64,000 nt of DNA. Source: Aminobacter carboxidus. Its GTDB lineage: Bacteria; Pseudomonadota; Alphaproteobacteria; Rhizobiales; Rhizobiaceae. A program made the position numbers and the translations under genes. The notes under the pieces are model-generated. The model was not told the origin of the DNA and did no database searches. It saw only the letters and a program-made list of their open reading frames with translations. Within the stretch, counting starts at the first letter, position 1. Each line of letters begins with the position of its first letter. The DNA is taken from positions 1,364,001-1,428,000 of the forward strand of contig NZ_JACZEP010000001.1 of NCBI RefSeq assembly GCF_014863355.1, in the 5' to 3' direction. Shown here in pieces: positions 18,058 to 28,528 of the stretch.

Positions 18058-18776
18058 TGGGCCAGAAAATCAATCCTATTGGTCTCCGCCTCGGCATCAA
18101 CCGCACCTGGGACTCGCGCTGGTATGCAAACACCGGCGAGTACGGCCAGCTGCTTCACGAAGACATCAAGATCCGCAAGTATCTTGAAGCCGAACTGAAG
18201 CAGGCCGCGATCTCCAAGGTCGTGATCGAGCGTCCGCACAAGAAGTGCCGCGTGACCATTCACGCTGCACGTCCGGGCCTGATCATCGGCAAGAAGGGCG
18301 CCGACATCGAAAAGCTTCGCAAGAAGCTGATGGAGATGACGAAGTCCGAGACGCACCTCAACATCGTCGAGGTCCGCAAGCCGGAGACCGACGCTACGCT
18401 GGTCGCTCAGTCGATCGCGCAGCAGCTCGAGCGCCGCATCGCCTTCCGTCGCGCCATGAAGCGCGCGGTGCAGTCGGCCATGCGCCTCGGCGCAGAGGGC
18501 ATTCGTATCAACTGCTCGGGCCGTCTCGGCGGCGCCGAAATCGCTCGTATGGAGTGGTATCGCGAAGGTCGCGTTCCGCTGCACACCCTGCGCGCTGACG
18601 TCGACTACGGCACTGCCGAGGCAAAGACCGCCTACGGCATCTGCGGCGTCAAGGTCTGGGTGTTCAAGGGCGAGATCCTCGAGCACGATCCGATGGCTTC
18701 CGAGCGTCGCGCAACCGAAGGCGAGCATTCGCATGCTGGCGAGCGCCCTGAGCGCCGCCGTCGCGAAAACGCCTGA
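18057..18776 (+). CDS. rpsC: 30S ribosomal protein S3
   Basis: 239 residues. The KH domain with [20 protein letters not shown] lies in the N-terminal half, and the C-terminal tail is Glu/Arg rich, as in alphaproteobacteria. S3 helps form the mRNA entry channel. Confidence 0.98.
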   Translation: MGQKINPIGLRLGINRTWDSRWYANTGEYGQLLHEDIKIRKYLEAELKQAAISKVVIERPHKKCRVTIHAARPGLIIGKKGADIEKLRKKLMEMTKSETHLNIVEVRKPETDATLVAQSIAQQLERRIAFRRAMKRAVQSAMRLGAEGIRINCSGRLGGAEIARMEWYREGRVPLHTLRADVDYGTAEAKTAYGICGVKVWVFKGEILEHDPMASERRATEGEHSHAGERPERRRRENA

Positions 18777-18803
18777 CACGCATAGGAATTTGGAGTTAGA
18801 ACG

Positions 18804-19217
18804 ATGCTGCAGCCAAAGCGCACAAAGTTCCGTAAGCAGTTCAAGGGCCGCATCCACGGTACCGCGAAGGGTGGCACCAACCTGGATTTCGGCGGCTTCG
18901 GACTGAAGGCGCTTGAGCCAAACCGCGTCACCGCGCGTGAGATCGAGGCGGCTCGCCGCGCGATCACCCGCGAAATGAAACGTCAGGGCCGCGTCTGGAT
19001 CCGTATTTTCCCAGACGTTCCGGTCACGTCGAAGCCGACCGAAGTCCGCATGGGTAAGGGCAAGGGCGCCGTCGACTACTGGGCATGCCGCATTAAGCCA
19101 GGTCGCGTGATGTTCGAGATCGATGGCGTCTCCGAGGAAGTGGCGCGTGAAGCGCTGCGTCTCGGCGCTGCCAAGCTCTCGGTCAGGACGCGCTTCGTTC
19201 AGCGCATCGCAGAATAA
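18804..19217 (+). CDS. rplP: 50S ribosomal protein L16
   Basis: 137 residues starting [16 protein letters not shown], with the tRNA-contacting region [20 protein letters not shown]. Normal length. Purines TTGGAG precede the start. Confidence 0.97.
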   Translation: MLQPKRTKFRKQFKGRIHGTAKGGTNLDFGGFGLKALEPNRVTAREIEAARRAITREMKRQGRVWIRIFPDVPVTSKPTEVRMGKGKGAVDYWACRIKPGRVMFEIDGVSEEVAREALRLGAAKLSVRTRFVQRIAE

Positions 19218-19230
19218 GGAAGGGCTGATC

Positions 19231-19431
19231 ATGAAAGCCTCGGACATCAGGACGAAGACCCAGGACCAGCTCACCGACGAGCTCGCCAGCCTCAAGAAGG
19301 AGCAGTTCAACCTGCGCTTCCAGAAGGCGACTGGTCAGCTGGAAAAGACGGCGCGCGTTAAGCAAGTTCGTAAGGACATCGCGCGTATCAAGACCATCGC
19401 CGCCGAAAAATCGGCCGGCAAGAAGGCTTAA
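19231..19431 (+). CDS. rpmC: 50S ribosomal protein L29
   Basis: 66 residues from ATG 19231 ([14 protein letters not shown]). The frame is open further upstream inside rplP, but AAGGAAGGG is placed for this start and the length fits. L29 lies beside L23 at the tunnel exit. Confidence 0.96.
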   Translation: MKASDIRTKTQDQLTDELASLKKEQFNLRFQKATGQLEKTARVKQVRKDIARIKTIAAEKSAGKKA

Positions 19432-19442
19432 GGACGAAAACC

Positions 19443-19682
19443 ATGCCAAAGCGCATCCTGCAGGGTACGGTCGTCAGCGACAAGAACGAGAAGACGGTCG
19501 TCGTCAAGGTCGAGCGTCGCTTCACGCACCCGGTGATGAAGAAGACCGTGCGTATGTCGAAGAACTACAAGGCGCATGACGAAAACAACGCCCACAAGGT
19601 AGGCGATCAGGTGGCTATCCAGGAATCGAAGCCGATTTCCAAGGATAAGCGCTGGGTCGTCATTACCCCGGACCAGGCGTAA
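19443..19682 (+). CDS. rpsQ: 30S ribosomal protein S17
   Basis: 79 residues beginning [21 protein letters not shown], an OB-fold primary 16S-binding protein. It is followed by a 68-base spacer, wider than its neighbours, before rplN. Confidence 0.97.
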   Translation: MPKRILQGTVVSDKNEKTVVVKVERRFTHPVMKKTVRMSKNYKAHDENNAHKVGDQVAIQESKPISKDKRWVVITPDQA

Positions 19683-19750
19683 CAACGAATTTTGGACAAG
19701 CCGGGGAGGGCGGTAGCCCATCCCGTTAGAGAAGAAGAAGGCGGCCAGTC

Positions 19751-20119
19751 ATGATTCAGATGCAAACAAACCTCGACGTCGCGGATAATTCCGGCGCCCG
19801 TCGTGTCATGTGCATCAAGGTGCTGGGCGGCTCGAAGCGGAAGTATGCTTCTGTTGGCGACATCATCGTGGTGTCGATCAAGGAAGCCATTCCGCGCGGC
19901 CGCGTAAAGAAGGGTGATGTGATGAAGGCGGTCGTCGTTCGTACGGCCAAGGACATTCGTCGCCCGGACGGCAGCGTGATCCGTTTCGACAAGAACGCGG
20001 CCGTTCTTGTCGATAACAAGAAAGAACCTATCGGCACGCGTATCTTCGGGCCGGTTCCGCGCGAGCTTCGCGCCAAGAACCACATGAAGATCATCTCGCT
20101 CGCGCCCGAAGTGCTGTAA
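19751..20119 (+). CDS. rplN: 50S ribosomal protein L14
   Basis: 122 residues, [18 protein letters not shown] at the N-terminus, which is the family hallmark. L14 forms an intersubunit bridge with 16S rRNA. In the enterobacterial scheme it begins the spc operon. Confidence 0.97.
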   Translation: MIQMQTNLDVADNSGARRVMCIKVLGGSKRKYASVGDIIVVSIKEAIPRGRVKKGDVMKAVVVRTAKDIRRPDGSVIRFDKNAAVLVDNKKEPIGTRIFGPVPRELRAKNHMKIISLAPEVL

Positions 20120-20131
20120 GGAGCCGGAACA

Positions 20132-20446
20132 ATGCAGAAGATCCGTAAAGGCGACAAGGTTGTCGTTCTGGCCGGCAAGGACAAGGGCCGCACCGGCGAG
20201 GTGCTGTCTGTCCAGCCGAAGGAAGACAAGGCACTTGTCCGCGGCGTGAACATGATCCGCCGCCACCAGAAGCAGTCCCAGACCCAAGAGGGCGGGATCA
20301 TTACCAAGGAAGCGCCGATCCATCTGTCGAACCTCGCGCTTGCCGACCCCAAGGACGGAAAGGCGACCCGCGTCGGCTTCCAGATCCAGAAGGACGGCAC
20401 GAAGGTCCGTGTCGCGAAGCGCTCGGGAGAAGTCATCAATGGCTAA
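20132..20446 (+). CDS. rplX: 50S ribosomal protein L24
   Basis: 104 residues with a KOW motif near the start ([20 protein letters not shown]). L24 initiates 50S assembly. Its end overlaps the start of rplE by 8 bases, implying coupled translation. Confidence 0.97.
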   Translation: MQKIRKGDKVVVLAGKDKGRTGEVLSVQPKEDKALVRGVNMIRRHQKQSQTQEGGIITKEAPIHLSNLALADPKDGKATRVGFQIQKDGTKVRVAKRSGEVING

Positions 20447-20996
20447 CGCAACCAACGCTCCGCGTCTGAAGACGGTCTACAACGAGACCATCCGCCAGGC
20501 GATGCAGGAACAGTTCAAGTACGACAACGTCATGCAGATTCCGCGCATCGACAAGATCGTGCTCAACATGGGTGTCGGCGAAGCCACTGCGGACTCGAAG
20601 AAGCCCGCCGTTGCCGCTGAAGACCTGGCAATGATCGCCGGCCAGAAGCCGGTCATCACTCGTGCCCGCAAGTCGATCGCCGGCTTCAAGGTTCGCGAGC
20701 AGATGCCGATCGGCGCAAAGGTCACGCTTCGCCAGGAGCGCATGTACGAGTTTCTGGACCGTCTCGTGAACATCGCACTGCCGCGCGTTCGCGATTTTCG
20801 TGGCCTGAACCCGAAAAGCTTTGACGGCCGCGGAAATTACGCTATGGGCCTCAAGGAACACATCGTGTTCCCCGAGATCAACTACGACAAGGTTGATCAG
20901 ATGTGGGGCATGGACATCATCGTTTGCACGACCGCCAAGACGGACGAAGAGGCCCGGGCTCTGCTCAAGGCTTTCAACTTCCCCTTCCGGCAGTAA
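20439..20996 (+). CDS. rplE: 50S ribosomal protein L5
   Basis: 185 residues from ATG 20439 ([18 protein letters not shown]), chosen over longer upstream starts because GGGAGAAG precedes it and the length matches. It carries the 5S-binding core ([18 protein letters not shown]). It overlaps rplX by 8 bases. Confidence 0.97.
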   Translation: MANATNAPRLKTVYNETIRQAMQEQFKYDNVMQIPRIDKIVLNMGVGEATADSKKPAVAAEDLAMIAGQKPVITRARKSIAGFKVREQMPIGAKVTLRQERMYEFLDRLVNIALPRVRDFRGLNPKSFDGRGNYAMGLKEHIVFPEINYDKVDQMWGMDIIVCTTAKTDEEARALLKAFNFPFRQ

Positions 20997-21023
20997 CGGC
21001 AGCGAGAAAAGGAAAAATCTGAA

Positions 21024-21329
21024 ATGGCAAAGACCAGCTCAGTCGAGAAGAACAATCGGCGCCGCAAGCTTGTGGACCAGTACGCTGCCAAGCGTAAGGC
21101 CCTCAAGGACGTCGTCATGGATCAGTCCAAGCCGATCGAGGAACGCTTCCGCGCGCAGCTCAAGCTCGCCGCGCTTCCGCGCAACTCGGCCAAGATCCGT
21201 ATCCGTAATCGTTGCGAAGTGACCGGCCGCCCGCGCGCCTACTATCGCAAGCTTAAGATGTCGCGTATCGCGCTTCGCGACCTGGGCTCGATCGGGGCGA
21301 TCCCCGGTCTGGTCAAGTCGAGCTGGTAA
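21024..21329 (+). CDS. rpsN: 30S ribosomal protein S14, zinc-independent long form
   Basis: 101 residues starting [17 protein letters not shown]. The core [13 protein letters not shown] has a single Cys and no CxxC pairs, so this is the long form that does not bind zinc. It follows rplE by 27 bases. Confidence 0.97.
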   Translation: MAKTSSVEKNNRRRKLVDQYAAKRKALKDVVMDQSKPIEERFRAQLKLAALPRNSAKIRIRNRCEVTGRPRAYYRKLKMSRIALRDLGSIGAIPGLVKSSW

Positions 21330-21341
21330 GGAGCATTTGAC

Positions 21342-21740
21342 ATGTCTTTGAGTGATCCTCTCGGCGATATGCTGACCCGCATCCGCAATGCCTATGGCCG
21401 CAAGAAGTCGACAGTGTCGACCCCTGCGTCCAGGCTGCGCGCCCGTGTTCTCGACGTGCTGAAGGCGGAAGGCTATATCCGCGACTACAGCCAGACCGAC
21501 TTCGAAAACGGCAAGTCCGAGATTGAAATCGAGCTGAAGTACTTCGACGGCCAGCCGGTTATCCGCGAAATCGCCCGCGTCTCCAAGCCGGGCCGCCGCG
21601 TCTACGTCTCGTCCAAGTCGATTCCGCCTGTTGCCAATGGCCTCGGCATCTCGATCCTTTCGACCCCGAAGGGCGTGATGGCCGACCACGAAGCGCGCGA
21701 ACAGAACGTCGGCGGGGAAATCCTCTGCCAGATCTTCTGA
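21342..21740 (+). CDS. rpsH: 30S ribosomal protein S8
   Basis: 132 residues with the start [17 protein letters not shown] and the C-terminal RNA-binding motif [20 protein letters not shown]. In enterobacteria S8 represses the spc operon translationally. Confidence 0.97.
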   Translation: MSLSDPLGDMLTRIRNAYGRKKSTVSTPASRLRARVLDVLKAEGYIRDYSQTDFENGKSEIEIELKYFDGQPVIREIARVSKPGRRVYVSSKSIPPVANGLGISILSTPKGVMADHEAREQNVGGEILCQIF

Positions 21741-21775
21741 TCTGCGTAGGCTGAAACAAGAAAGGCACGAGGACT

Positions 21776-22309
21776 ATGTCTCGTATTGGCAAGAAACCCG
21801 TTCAGCTTCCGCAGGGCGTAACCGCCGCCGTTGATGGTCAGACCGTCACGGCGAAGGGCCCCAAGGGCGAGCTGAAGTTCGTGGTCAACAACGAAGTTCT
21901 GGTCACGATGGAAAATGGCGAGATCGCTGTTCAGCCGCGCGACCAGTCGAAGGACTCCCGCTCCAAGTGGGGCATGTCGCGGACGCAGATCGTCAACATC
22001 CTGACGGGTGTTAAGGACGGCTTCGAAAAGAAGCTCGAGATCACCGGCGTCGGTTACCGTGCAGCGCTCCAGGGCAAGAACCTGCAGCTCGCACTCGGCT
22101 TCAGCCATGACGTCGTCTACCAGACGCCGGAAGGCATCACCATCACGGTGCCGAAGCCGACCGAAATCGTGATCAACGGCATCAACAAGCAGCAGGTCGG
22201 CCAGGTTGCCGCCGAGATCCGCGAATATCGTGGTCCCGAGCCCTACAAGGGCAAGGGCGTGCGCTATGCAGGCGAGAAGATCGTCCGCAAAGAAGGCAAG
22301 AAGAAGTAA
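21776..22309 (+). CDS. rplF: 50S ribosomal protein L6
   Basis: 177 residues, starting [15 protein letters not shown] and ending in the conserved [18 protein letters not shown] region. It lies near the factor-binding site. The spacer to rplR is 87 bases. Confidence 0.97.
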   Translation: MSRIGKKPVQLPQGVTAAVDGQTVTAKGPKGELKFVVNNEVLVTMENGEIAVQPRDQSKDSRSKWGMSRTQIVNILTGVKDGFEKKLEITGVGYRAALQGKNLQLALGFSHDVVYQTPEGITITVPKPTEIVINGINKQQVGQVAAEIREYRGPEPYKGKGVRYAGEKIVRKEGKKK

Positions 22310-22396
22310 CAACAACGCCGCGGTGCGCGGTCGCGGGAAGCATTTTGGCTTACCGCAGATGGCCGCGCCCGTTTCAGAAGGCAAGGAACCACTATT

Positions 22397-22756
22397 ATGG
22401 CTTCGAAAGAAACCACTCTGCGCCGTTCGGCGCGCATCCGCCGCCAGATCAAGAAGGTCGCCAACGGCCGTCCGCGCCTGTCGGTTCACCGTACGTCGAA
22501 GAACATCTACGTCCAGGTCATCGACGACGCCAACGGCCGTACGCTCGCTGCCGCTTCGACCCTCGAGAAGGATCTCAAGGGCTCGCTGAAGACCGGCGCT
22601 GACACTGCTGCTGCGACCGCGGTTGGCAAGCTGATCGCCGAGCGCGCTTCGAAGGCTGGCGTCAAGGACGTCGTTTTCGACCGTGGCGCCTACATCTATC
22701 ACGGCCGCATCAAGGCACTTGCCGAAGCTGCGCGTGAAGGTGGCCTCAACTTCTGA
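22397..22756 (+). CDS. rplR: 50S ribosomal protein L18
   Basis: 119 residues with an Arg/Lys-rich start ([20 protein letters not shown]) and the C-terminal signature [19 protein letters not shown]. It binds 5S rRNA with L5. AAGGAA lies 11 bases before the ATG. Confidence 0.97.
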   Translation: MASKETTLRRSARIRRQIKKVANGRPRLSVHRTSKNIYVQVIDDANGRTLAAASTLEKDLKGSLKTGADTAAATAVGKLIAERASKAGVKDVVFDRGAYIYHGRIKALAEAAREGGLNF

Positions 22757-22810
22757 TGCAGTTTACGGCGTAGCGCGCGGCGCTGCGCCGCATCACTGAT
22801 CAGTTGCAAT

Positions 22811-22847
22811 AAATCCGGCGACGCAATAGACGCCGGATTTGGTTTTT
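22811..22847 (+). terminator. terminator-like hairpin inside the spc genes (rplR-rpsE)
   Basis: Perfect 10-base arms (22811-22820 and 22831-22840) enclose a 10-base loop and are followed by GGTTTTT. A smaller 6-base GC hairpin precedes it at 22777-22791. As the flanking ribosomal genes need similar expression, this is probably an attenuator with much read-through, or rpsE has its own promoter that I cannot identify. Confidence 0.6.
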
Positions 22848-22884
22848 AACCCCCGTGCTTCCGGAAAAAAATAAGGATAGGAAT

Positions 22885-23454
22885 ATGGCACAAGAACGTA
22901 GGGAAGGTGGTCGCGACCGTAGCCGTGACCGCGAAGAGCGCGACAGCGAATTCGTCGATAAGCTCGTACACATCAACCGCGTTGCCAAGGTCGTCAAAGG
23001 CGGCCGGCGTTTCGGTTTTGCAGCACTCGTCGTAGTCGGCGACCAGAAGGGCCGCGTTGGCTTTGGTCACGGCAAGGCGCGCGAAGTGCCGGAAGCGATC
23101 CGCAAGGCAACCGAATCGGCCAAGCGCGACATGATTTTCGTGCCGCTCCGCTCGGGCCGTACGCTGCACCACGATGTTGAAGGCCGTTGGGGCGCTGGTC
23201 GCGTTCTGCTGCGCTCTGCCAAGCAGGGTACCGGCATCATCGCCGGCGGTCCTATGCGCGCTGTCTTCGAGACGCTCGGCATGCACGACGTCGTCGCCAA
23301 GTCGATGGGTTCGTCGAACCCATACAACATGGTTCGCGCGACCTTCGATGCGTTGAAGAGCCAGATGCATCCCAAGGATGTGGCTGCACAGCGCGGCATC
23401 AAGTATTCGACGCTTCAAGCCCGCCGCGGCACCGCCGTAGCGGCTGAAGAATAG
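22885..23454 (+). CDS. rpsE: 30S ribosomal protein S5
   Basis: 189 residues from ATG 22885 ([19 protein letters not shown]). An upstream in-frame ATG at 22855 lies inside the hairpin tail and is unlikely; ATAAGGATAGGA provides the ribosome site. The core [19 protein letters not shown] and the glycine-rich [16 protein letters not shown] are visible. Confidence 0.97.
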   Translation: MAQERREGGRDRSRDREERDSEFVDKLVHINRVAKVVKGGRRFGFAALVVVGDQKGRVGFGHGKAREVPEAIRKATESAKRDMIFVPLRSGRTLHHDVEGRWGAGRVLLRSAKQGTGIIAGGPMRAVFETLGMHDVVAKSMGSSNPYNMVRATFDALKSQMHPKDVAAQRGIKYSTLQARRGTAVAAEE

Positions 23455-23482
23455 TCGCTCGAGCTGACCAGGGACAATGACC

Positions 23483-23680
23483 ATGGCCAAGAAAGTAACC
23501 AAGACTGTCACCGTCGAGCAGATCGGTAGCCCGATCCGCCGGCCGAAGGAGCAGCGTGCCACGCTGGTCGGCCTCGGCCTCAACAAGATGCATCGCAAGC
23601 GCACCCTGGAAGATACGCCTTCCGTGCGCGGCATGATCGCAGCTGTCCAGCATCTCGTCCGCGTTGTGGACGAGGCGTAG
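23483..23680 (+). CDS. rpmD: 50S ribosomal protein L30
   Basis: 65 residues from ATG 23483 ([18 protein letters not shown]), the short bacterial form. An in-frame ATG two codons upstream is less well placed. It lies between rpsE and rplO in the standard order. Confidence 0.96.
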   Translation: MAKKVTKTVTVEQIGSPIRRPKEQRATLVGLGLNKMHRKRTLEDTPSVRGMIAAVQHLVRVVDEA

Positions 23681-23701
23681 GCCGATCGCAGGAGATAGAA
23701 G

Positions 23702-24175
23702 ATGAAACTCAACGATCTGCGTGACAACGCCGGCGCGACCCACTCCAAGAAGCGTCTTGGCCGTGGCATCGGTTCCGGCACCGGCAAGACCGGCGGCCGC
23801 GGCGTCAAGGGCCAGAAGGCTCGTTCGGGCGTCGCGATCAACGGCTTCGAGGGTGGCCAGATGCCGCTCTATCGTCGCCTGCCGAAGCGCGGCTTCACCA
23901 ACATTTTCGCCAAGAGCTACAACACCGTTTCGCTGGCCCGTATCCAGGTCGCGATCGATGCCAAGAAGCTCGACGCGAAAGAGACCGTGACGGCGGAAGC
24001 CCTCGTCAAGGCCGGCGTGATTCGCCGCGTCAAGGACGGCGTCCGCATCCTCGGCGACGGCGAACTCAAGGCCAAGGTGGCCTTCGACGTTGCCGGCGCT
24101 TCCAAGCCGGCGATCGAGAAGATCGAAAAGGCTGGAGGATCGGTGAAGCTGCCTGAAGTGGCAGCCGCCGAGTAA
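23702..24175 (+). CDS. rplO: 50S ribosomal protein L15
   Basis: 157 residues starting [20 protein letters not shown], with the glycine-rich [20 protein letters not shown] extension typical of L15. It closes the ribosomal part of the spc group before secY. Confidence 0.97.
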   Translation: MKLNDLRDNAGATHSKKRLGRGIGSGTGKTGGRGVKGQKARSGVAINGFEGGQMPLYRRLPKRGFTNIFAKSYNTVSLARIQVAIDAKKLDAKETVTAEALVKAGVIRRVKDGVRILGDGELKAKVAFDVAGASKPAIEKIEKAGGSVKLPEVAAAE

Positions 24176-24190
24176 AAGGCTTTGCAAAGT

Positions 24191-24216
24191 AAGCGGCGGT
24201 AGAGATACCGCCGCTT
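24191..24216 (+). other. strong hairpin between rplO and secY
   Basis: Perfect 11-base arms (24191-24201 and 24206-24216) close on GAGA, a stable GNRA-type loop. It is followed by GCATGTTTG, too weak a T run for a certain terminator. It lies 15 bases after rplO in a 133-base spacer and may set apart secY-adk expression. Confidence 0.6.
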
Positions 24217-24308
24217 GCATGTTTGCCGTCCGGAGCCTATCTCGTGGCTTCGGTGACACGCGCCGCGCCCATCGCGGCATTTCGGCGTGACCAAGCGGAG
24301 TACCCTGA

Positions 24309-25649
24309 ATGGCATCGGCTGCTGAACAACTAGCATCCAATCTGAATTTCGCAGCCTTCGCCAAGGCCGAAGATCTCAAGAAGCGTATCTGGTTCACGCT
24401 TGGCGCGCTTTTGGTCTACCGCCTCGGTACCTACATCCCACTCCCTGGCATCAATCCCGACGCATTCGCGCAGGCTTTCACCCAGCAGAGCCGCGGCGTC
24501 CTCGGCATCTTCAACATGTTTGCCGGTGGTGCGGTCGAGCGCATGGCGCTTTTTGCGCTCGGCATCATGCCCTACATCTCCGCCTCCATCATCATGCAGC
24601 TCATGACGTCGGTCGTTCCGTCGCTTGAAGCGCTGAAGAAGGAAGGCGAGCAGGGCCGCAAGGTCATCAACCAGTACACCCGCTATGGCACCGTGCTTCT
24701 TGCGGTCGTCCAGGCCTACGGCATCTCGGCCGGTCTTGAGGGCGGCAACGGTATCGTCACCGATCCGGGCATGTTCTTCCGCGCCTCGACGGTTATTACG
24801 CTTGTCGGCGGCACCATGTTCCTGATGTGGCTTGGCGAGCAGATCACCGCCCGCGGCATCGGCAACGGCATTTCGCTGATCATCTTCGCCGGCATCGTCG
24901 CAGGCCTTCCAAGTGCCATCAGCGGCACGCTGGAACTCGGCCGTACCGGCGCTCTGTCGACTGGCCTGATTCTCGCGATCATCGTGCTTGCGGTCGTCGT
25001 CATCGCCCTGATCGTCTTCTTCGAGCGTGCCCAGCGCCGCCTTCTGATCCAGTATCCGAAGCGCCAGGTAGGCAACCGCATGTTCCAGGGCGATACGTCG
25101 CACCTGCCGCTGAAGCTCAACACCGCCGGCGTCATTCCTCCGATCTTCGCGTCGTCGCTGCTGCTGCTGCCGGCAACCGTCGCGGGCTTCTCGAATACCG
25201 CCACGCTGCCCGGATGGGTCAGCACCATGATGGCAGCTCTCGGCCATGGCCAACCGCTGTACATGCTGCTCTACGCCGCGATGATCGTCTTCTTCGCCTT
25301 CTTCTACACGGCGATCGTGTTCAATCCGAAGGACACTGCCGACCAGCTGAAGAAGCATTCGGGCTTCATCCCTGGCTATCGTCCCGGCGAGCGCACGGCG
25401 GAATATATCGACTACGTGCTGACGCGCGTCACGGTCATCGGCGCTGCCTATCTCGTCTTTGTCTGCTTGATGCCCGAGTTCCTGATTTCGGCAACCGGCG
25501 TTCCGTTCTACCTTGGTGGTACTTCGCTTCTGATCGTGGTCAATGTAACCCTTGATACCGTGGCGCAGATTCAGGGGCACCTGATCGCCCACCAGTATGA
25601 GGGGCTGATCAAGAAGTCGAAGCTCCGTGGAGGTAAGAGGGGAAGATGA
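24309..25649 (+). CDS. secY: preprotein translocase subunit SecY
   Basis: 446 residues with about ten hydrophobic segments, the channel of the Sec translocon in the inner membrane. The N-terminal segment [23 protein letters not shown] and cytoplasmic loop [17 protein letters not shown] are characteristic. Its TGA overlaps the adk ATG (ATGA), giving translational coupling. Confidence 0.98.
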   Translation: MASAAEQLASNLNFAAFAKAEDLKKRIWFTLGALLVYRLGTYIPLPGINPDAFAQAFTQQSRGVLGIFNMFAGGAVERMALFALGIMPYISASIIMQLMTSVVPSLEALKKEGEQGRKVINQYTRYGTVLLAVVQAYGISAGLEGGNGIVTDPGMFFRASTVITLVGGTMFLMWLGEQITARGIGNGISLIIFAGIVAGLPSAISGTLELGRTGALSTGLILAIIVLAVVVIALIVFFERAQRRLLIQYPKRQVGNRMFQGDTSHLPLKLNTAGVIPPIFASSLLLLPATVAGFSNTATLPGWVSTMMAALGHGQPLYMLLYAAMIVFFAFFYTAIVFNPKDTADQLKKHSGFIPGYRPGERTAEYIDYVLTRVTVIGAAYLVFVCLMPEFLISATGVPFYLGGTSLLIVVNVTLDTVAQIQGHLIAHQYEGLIKKSKLRGGKRGR

Positions 25650-26236
25650 AGCTGATTTTGCTTGGGCCGCCTGGAGCGGGCAAGGGGACGCAAGCGCAAC
25701 GACTGGTCGAAAAGCACGGCATCCCGCAATTGTCGACTGGCGACATGCTGCGGGCCGCGGTGAAGGCCGAGACGGATGTCGGCAAGCGCGCCAAGGCCGT
25801 CATGGACGCTGGTGAGCTGGTTTCGGACGAGATCGTCAATGCGATCGTTGCCGAACGAATCGACCAGGACGACTGCGCCAAGGGGTTCATCCTCGACGGT
25901 TACCCACGCACTCTGGCGCAGGCCGACGCGGTTGCCGACATGCTGGCCGAACGCGGTTTGCACCTCGACGTCGTTATCGAACTCGTCGTCGACGACAAGG
26001 CACTTGTTGGCCGCATCCTGAAGCGGGCCGAGGAAGCCCATGCTGCTGGCCAGCCGGTTCGCAAGGACGACAACGCCGAGGTGTTCGAGGAACGGCTGCG
26101 CGAGTACTACAAGAAGACCGCGCCGCTGATCGGCTACTACTACGCCAACGACCTGCTCAAGCAGGTCGACGGCATGGCCGATATGGACGACGTTACCGCG
26201 CAGATCGAAGCTGTTGTCGCTGAGGTCACGCACTAA
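25646..26236 (+). CDS. adk: adenylate kinase
   Basis: 196 residues. It interconverts ATP plus AMP and two ADP. The P-loop GPPGAGKGT is at residues 7-15, the NMP-binding GDMLRAAV follows, and the LID region is the short, zinc-free type ([17 protein letters not shown]). It overlaps secY by 4 bases, the usual secY-adk arrangement. Confidence 0.97.
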   Translation: MKLILLGPPGAGKGTQAQRLVEKHGIPQLSTGDMLRAAVKAETDVGKRAKAVMDAGELVSDEIVNAIVAERIDQDDCAKGFILDGYPRTLAQADAVADMLAERGLHLDVVIELVVDDKALVGRILKRAEEAHAAGQPVRKDDNAEVFEERLREYYKKTAPLIGYYYANDLLKQVDGMADMDDVTAQIEAVVAEVTH

Positions 26237-26251
26237 AAATAGCTGCCATGC

Positions 26252-26288
26252 TTGACTGACGGGCCGTACTGGAGTATGGCGGCCCGTC
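26252..26288 (+). promoter_or_regulatory. hairpin and possible promoter before rpsM
   Basis: Two readings overlap here. TTGACT (26252-26257) and TATGGC (26275-26280) are 17 bases apart and could drive rpsM-rpsK-rpoA-rplQ. The same bases hold perfect 9-base arms (26258-26266 and 26280-26288), which could end the adk transcript. There is no strong T run. The 188-base spacer has no gene. Confidence 0.4.
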
Positions 26289-26424
26289 TTCCATTCAGAC
26301 ATGATGTTGTGTGCCCACTAGGGTACAAAGTCATATTGATACGGAAAACCCGCATGGGCCGGCCTCCACCGGACGCGGGGCAACTTGAAGCGCCGGCATT
26401 GTCCGGCCCAAATGGAGTGAAGAG

Positions 26425-26793
26425 ATGGCTCGTATAGCCGGCGTTAATATTCCGACCAACAAGCGCGTTGTGATTGCGCTTCAGTACATTCATGGCATTG
26501 GCAAGAAGTTCGCAGCTGAGATCGTCGAGAAGGTCGGCATCCCGGCCGAGCGTCGCGTCAACCAGTTGACCGATGCTGAAGTTCTGGCGATCCGCGAAAC
26601 CATCGACCGCGACTATCAGGTCGAAGGCGATCTGCGCCGCGAAGTTTCGATCAACATCAAGCGCCTGATGGACCTCGGCTGCTACCGCGGCCTGCGTCAC
26701 CGTCGTTCGCTTCCGGTTCGTGGCCAGCGCACGCATACCAATGCGCGCACCCGTAAGGGTCCGGCCAAGGCAATTGCCGGCAAGAAGAAGTAA
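26425..26793 (+). CDS. rpsM: 30S ribosomal protein S13
   Basis: 122 residues starting [15 protein letters not shown], with the C-terminal [21 protein letters not shown] tail that contacts P-site tRNA ([10 protein letters not shown]). It starts the alpha group. Confidence 0.97.
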   Translation: MARIAGVNIPTNKRVVIALQYIHGIGKKFAAEIVEKVGIPAERRVNQLTDAEVLAIRETIDRDYQVEGDLRREVSINIKRLMDLGCYRGLRHRRSLPVRGQRTHTNARTRKGPAKAIAGKKK

Positions 26794-26801
26794 TTTCATT
26801 C

Positions 26802-26836
26802 CCGGCGGGTTTCGGCCCGCCGGTTTCGCCTTTTAT
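26802..26836 (+). terminator. terminator-like hairpin between rpsM and rpsK
   Basis: Perfect 8-base GC arms (26802-26809 and 26816-26823) follow the rpsM stop by 8 bases; the downstream TTTCGCCTTTTAT is T rich. It is probably partial, since rpsK and rpoA follow on the same strand. Confidence 0.55.
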
Positions 26837-26923
26837 GGGCGGGTGTTCGGCCTGACACCTTAAACGCAGGCTGGTGTAGCCGCTGGTATTACGGCGGTGA
26901 AGAGATCAACTGAAAGGACTACC

Positions 26924-27313
26924 ATGGCTAAGGAAGCCGGCCGCGTTCGCCGTCGCGAACGTAAGAACATCTCGTCGGGCGTTGCCCACGTGAATTCGAC
27001 CTTCAACAACACCATGATCACCATCTCCGATGCACAGGGCAACACGATTGCCTGGTCGTCGGCTGGTGCGCAGGGCTTCAAGGGTTCGCGTAAGTCGACT
27101 CCGTTCGCTGCCCAGATGGCTGCTGAAGACGTTGCCAAGAAGGCACAGGAACACGGCATGCGTATGCTGGAAGTCGAAGTTTGCGGTCCCGGTTCGGGTC
27201 GCGAGTCGGCTCTGCGCGCGCTTCAGGCTGCGGGCTTCACCATCACGTCGATCCGCGACGTGACGCCGATCCCGCACAACGGCTGCCGCCCGCGCAAGAA
27301 GCGCCGCGTCTAA
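26924..27313 (+). CDS. rpsK: 30S ribosomal protein S11
   Basis: 129 residues from ATG 26924 ([15 protein letters not shown]); GAAAGGACT precedes it. The signature [14 protein letters not shown] and the C-terminal [18 protein letters not shown] are present. S11 forms the platform near the E site. Confidence 0.97.
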   Translation: MAKEAGRVRRRERKNISSGVAHVNSTFNNTMITISDAQGNTIAWSSAGAQGFKGSRKSTPFAAQMAAEDVAKKAQEHGMRMLEVEVCGPGSGRESALRALQAAGFTITSIRDVTPIPHNGCRPRKKRRV

Positions 27314-27327
27314 TATTTCACCCCGCG

Positions 27328-27355
27328 CGAGCGCCTTGGGCGCTCGTTTGCGGTT
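27328..27355 (+). terminator. terminator-like hairpin between rpsK and rpoA
   Basis: Perfect 8-base arms (27328-27335 and 27339-27346) with a TTG loop are followed by TTTGCGGTTT. It lies 14 bases after the rpsK stop. Read-through to rpoA is expected. Confidence 0.5.
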
Positions 27356-27408
27356 TCCAGGTCGCCCGTCACGATTGGATGGTGGCGGGGCTACGGAAGG
27401 AAGCGAAT

Positions 27409-28419
27409 ATGATCCAGAAAAACTGGCAGGAACTGATCAAGCCAAACAAGATCGAGTTCTCGTCCAAGAAGAAGACGCTGACCACGCTCGTCGCCGAGCC
27501 GCTCGAGCGTGGCTTCGGCCTGACGCTCGGCAACGCGCTTCGCCGCGTGCTGCTGTCGTCGCTTCGCGGCGCTGCCGTCACTGCCGTGCAGATCGACGGC
27601 GTGCTGCATGAGTTCTCGTCCATCGGCGGCGTTCGTGAGGACGTTACCGACATCGTGCTCAACATCAAGGAAATCGCCATCCGCATGGAAGGCGACGGCC
27701 CGAAGCGCATGGTCGTTCGCAAGCAGGGCCCCGGTGCCGTGCTCGCCGGCGACATCCAGACTGTTGGCGACGTCGAGATCCTGAACCCCGATCACGTCAT
27801 CTGCACGCTCGACGAGGGCGCGGAGATTCGTATGGAGTTCACGGTCGACACCGGCAAGGGTTACGTGCCGGCTGAACGCAACCGTGCTGAAGACGCTCCG
27901 ATCGGCCTCATTCCGGTCGACAGCCTCTACTCCCCGGTCAAGAAGGTTTCGTACAAGGTCGAGAACACCCGCGAGGGTCAGGTTCTGGACTACGACAAGC
28001 TGACCATGACCATCGAGACCGACGGTTCGATCACCGGTGAGGACGCAGTGGCATTTGCTGCTCGCATCCTGCAGGACCAGCTTGCACTGTTCGTCAACTT
28101 CGACGAGCCGCAGAAGGAAGTTGCAGCCGAGGCCGTTACCGAGCTCGCCTTCAACCCGGCGCTGCTCAAGAAGGTCGACGAGCTGGAGCTTTCGGTCCGT
28201 TCGGCCAACTGCCTCAAGAACGACAACATCGTTTACATCGGCGACCTGATCCAGAAGACGGAAGCCGAGATGCTGCGGACCCCGAATTTTGGCCGCAAGT
28301 CGCTCAACGAGATCAAGGAAGTTCTGGCCGCGATGGGTCTGCACCTCGGTATGGAAGTGCAGGACTGGCCGCCGGAAAACATCGAAGACCTCGCCAAGCG
28401 ATACGAAGACCAGTACTAA
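27409..28419 (+). CDS. rpoA: DNA-directed RNA polymerase subunit alpha
   Basis: 336 residues from ATG 27409 ([17 protein letters not shown]), the normal length; longer in-frame starts run into rpsK and GGAAGGAAG fits this ATG. The N-terminal assembly domain ([19 protein letters not shown]) and the C-terminal DNA-binding domain ([19 protein letters not shown], with the arginine that binds UP elements) are intact. Confidence 0.98.
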   Translation: MIQKNWQELIKPNKIEFSSKKKTLTTLVAEPLERGFGLTLGNALRRVLLSSLRGAAVTAVQIDGVLHEFSSIGGVREDVTDIVLNIKEIAIRMEGDGPKRMVVRKQGPGAVLAGDIQTVGDVEILNPDHVICTLDEGAEIRMEFTVDTGKGYVPAERNRAEDAPIGLIPVDSLYSPVKKVSYKVENTREGQVLDYDKLTMTIETDGSITGEDAVAFAARILQDQLALFVNFDEPQKEVAAEAVTELAFNPALLKKVDELELSVRSANCLKNDNIVYIGDLIQKTEAEMLRTPNFGRKSLNEIKEVLAAMGLHLGMEVQDWPPENIEDLAKRYEDQY

Positions 28420-28445
28420 GAAGACCTAGTCGAGCATGGTTCCGA

Positions 28446-28502
28446 GGACCGGATATTCCGGTCCGACGGCCTTGCGGAAAACCATCAGAGGCCGTGGCCT
28501 CT
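28446..28502 (+). other. two small hairpins between rpoA and rplQ
   Basis: The 109-base spacer holds an 8-base stem (28446-28453 with 28457-28464) and a 7-base stem (28487-28493 with 28496-28502). No T run follows either. Confidence 0.45.
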
Positions 28503-28528
28503 TGAACAAATGAAGAAGGAAAAGAGTC

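Noticed and set aside
17886-19310. 474-codon minus-strand frame over rpsC and rplP
   Set aside because: Runs across several ribosomal genes with overlapping starts and has no domain pattern.
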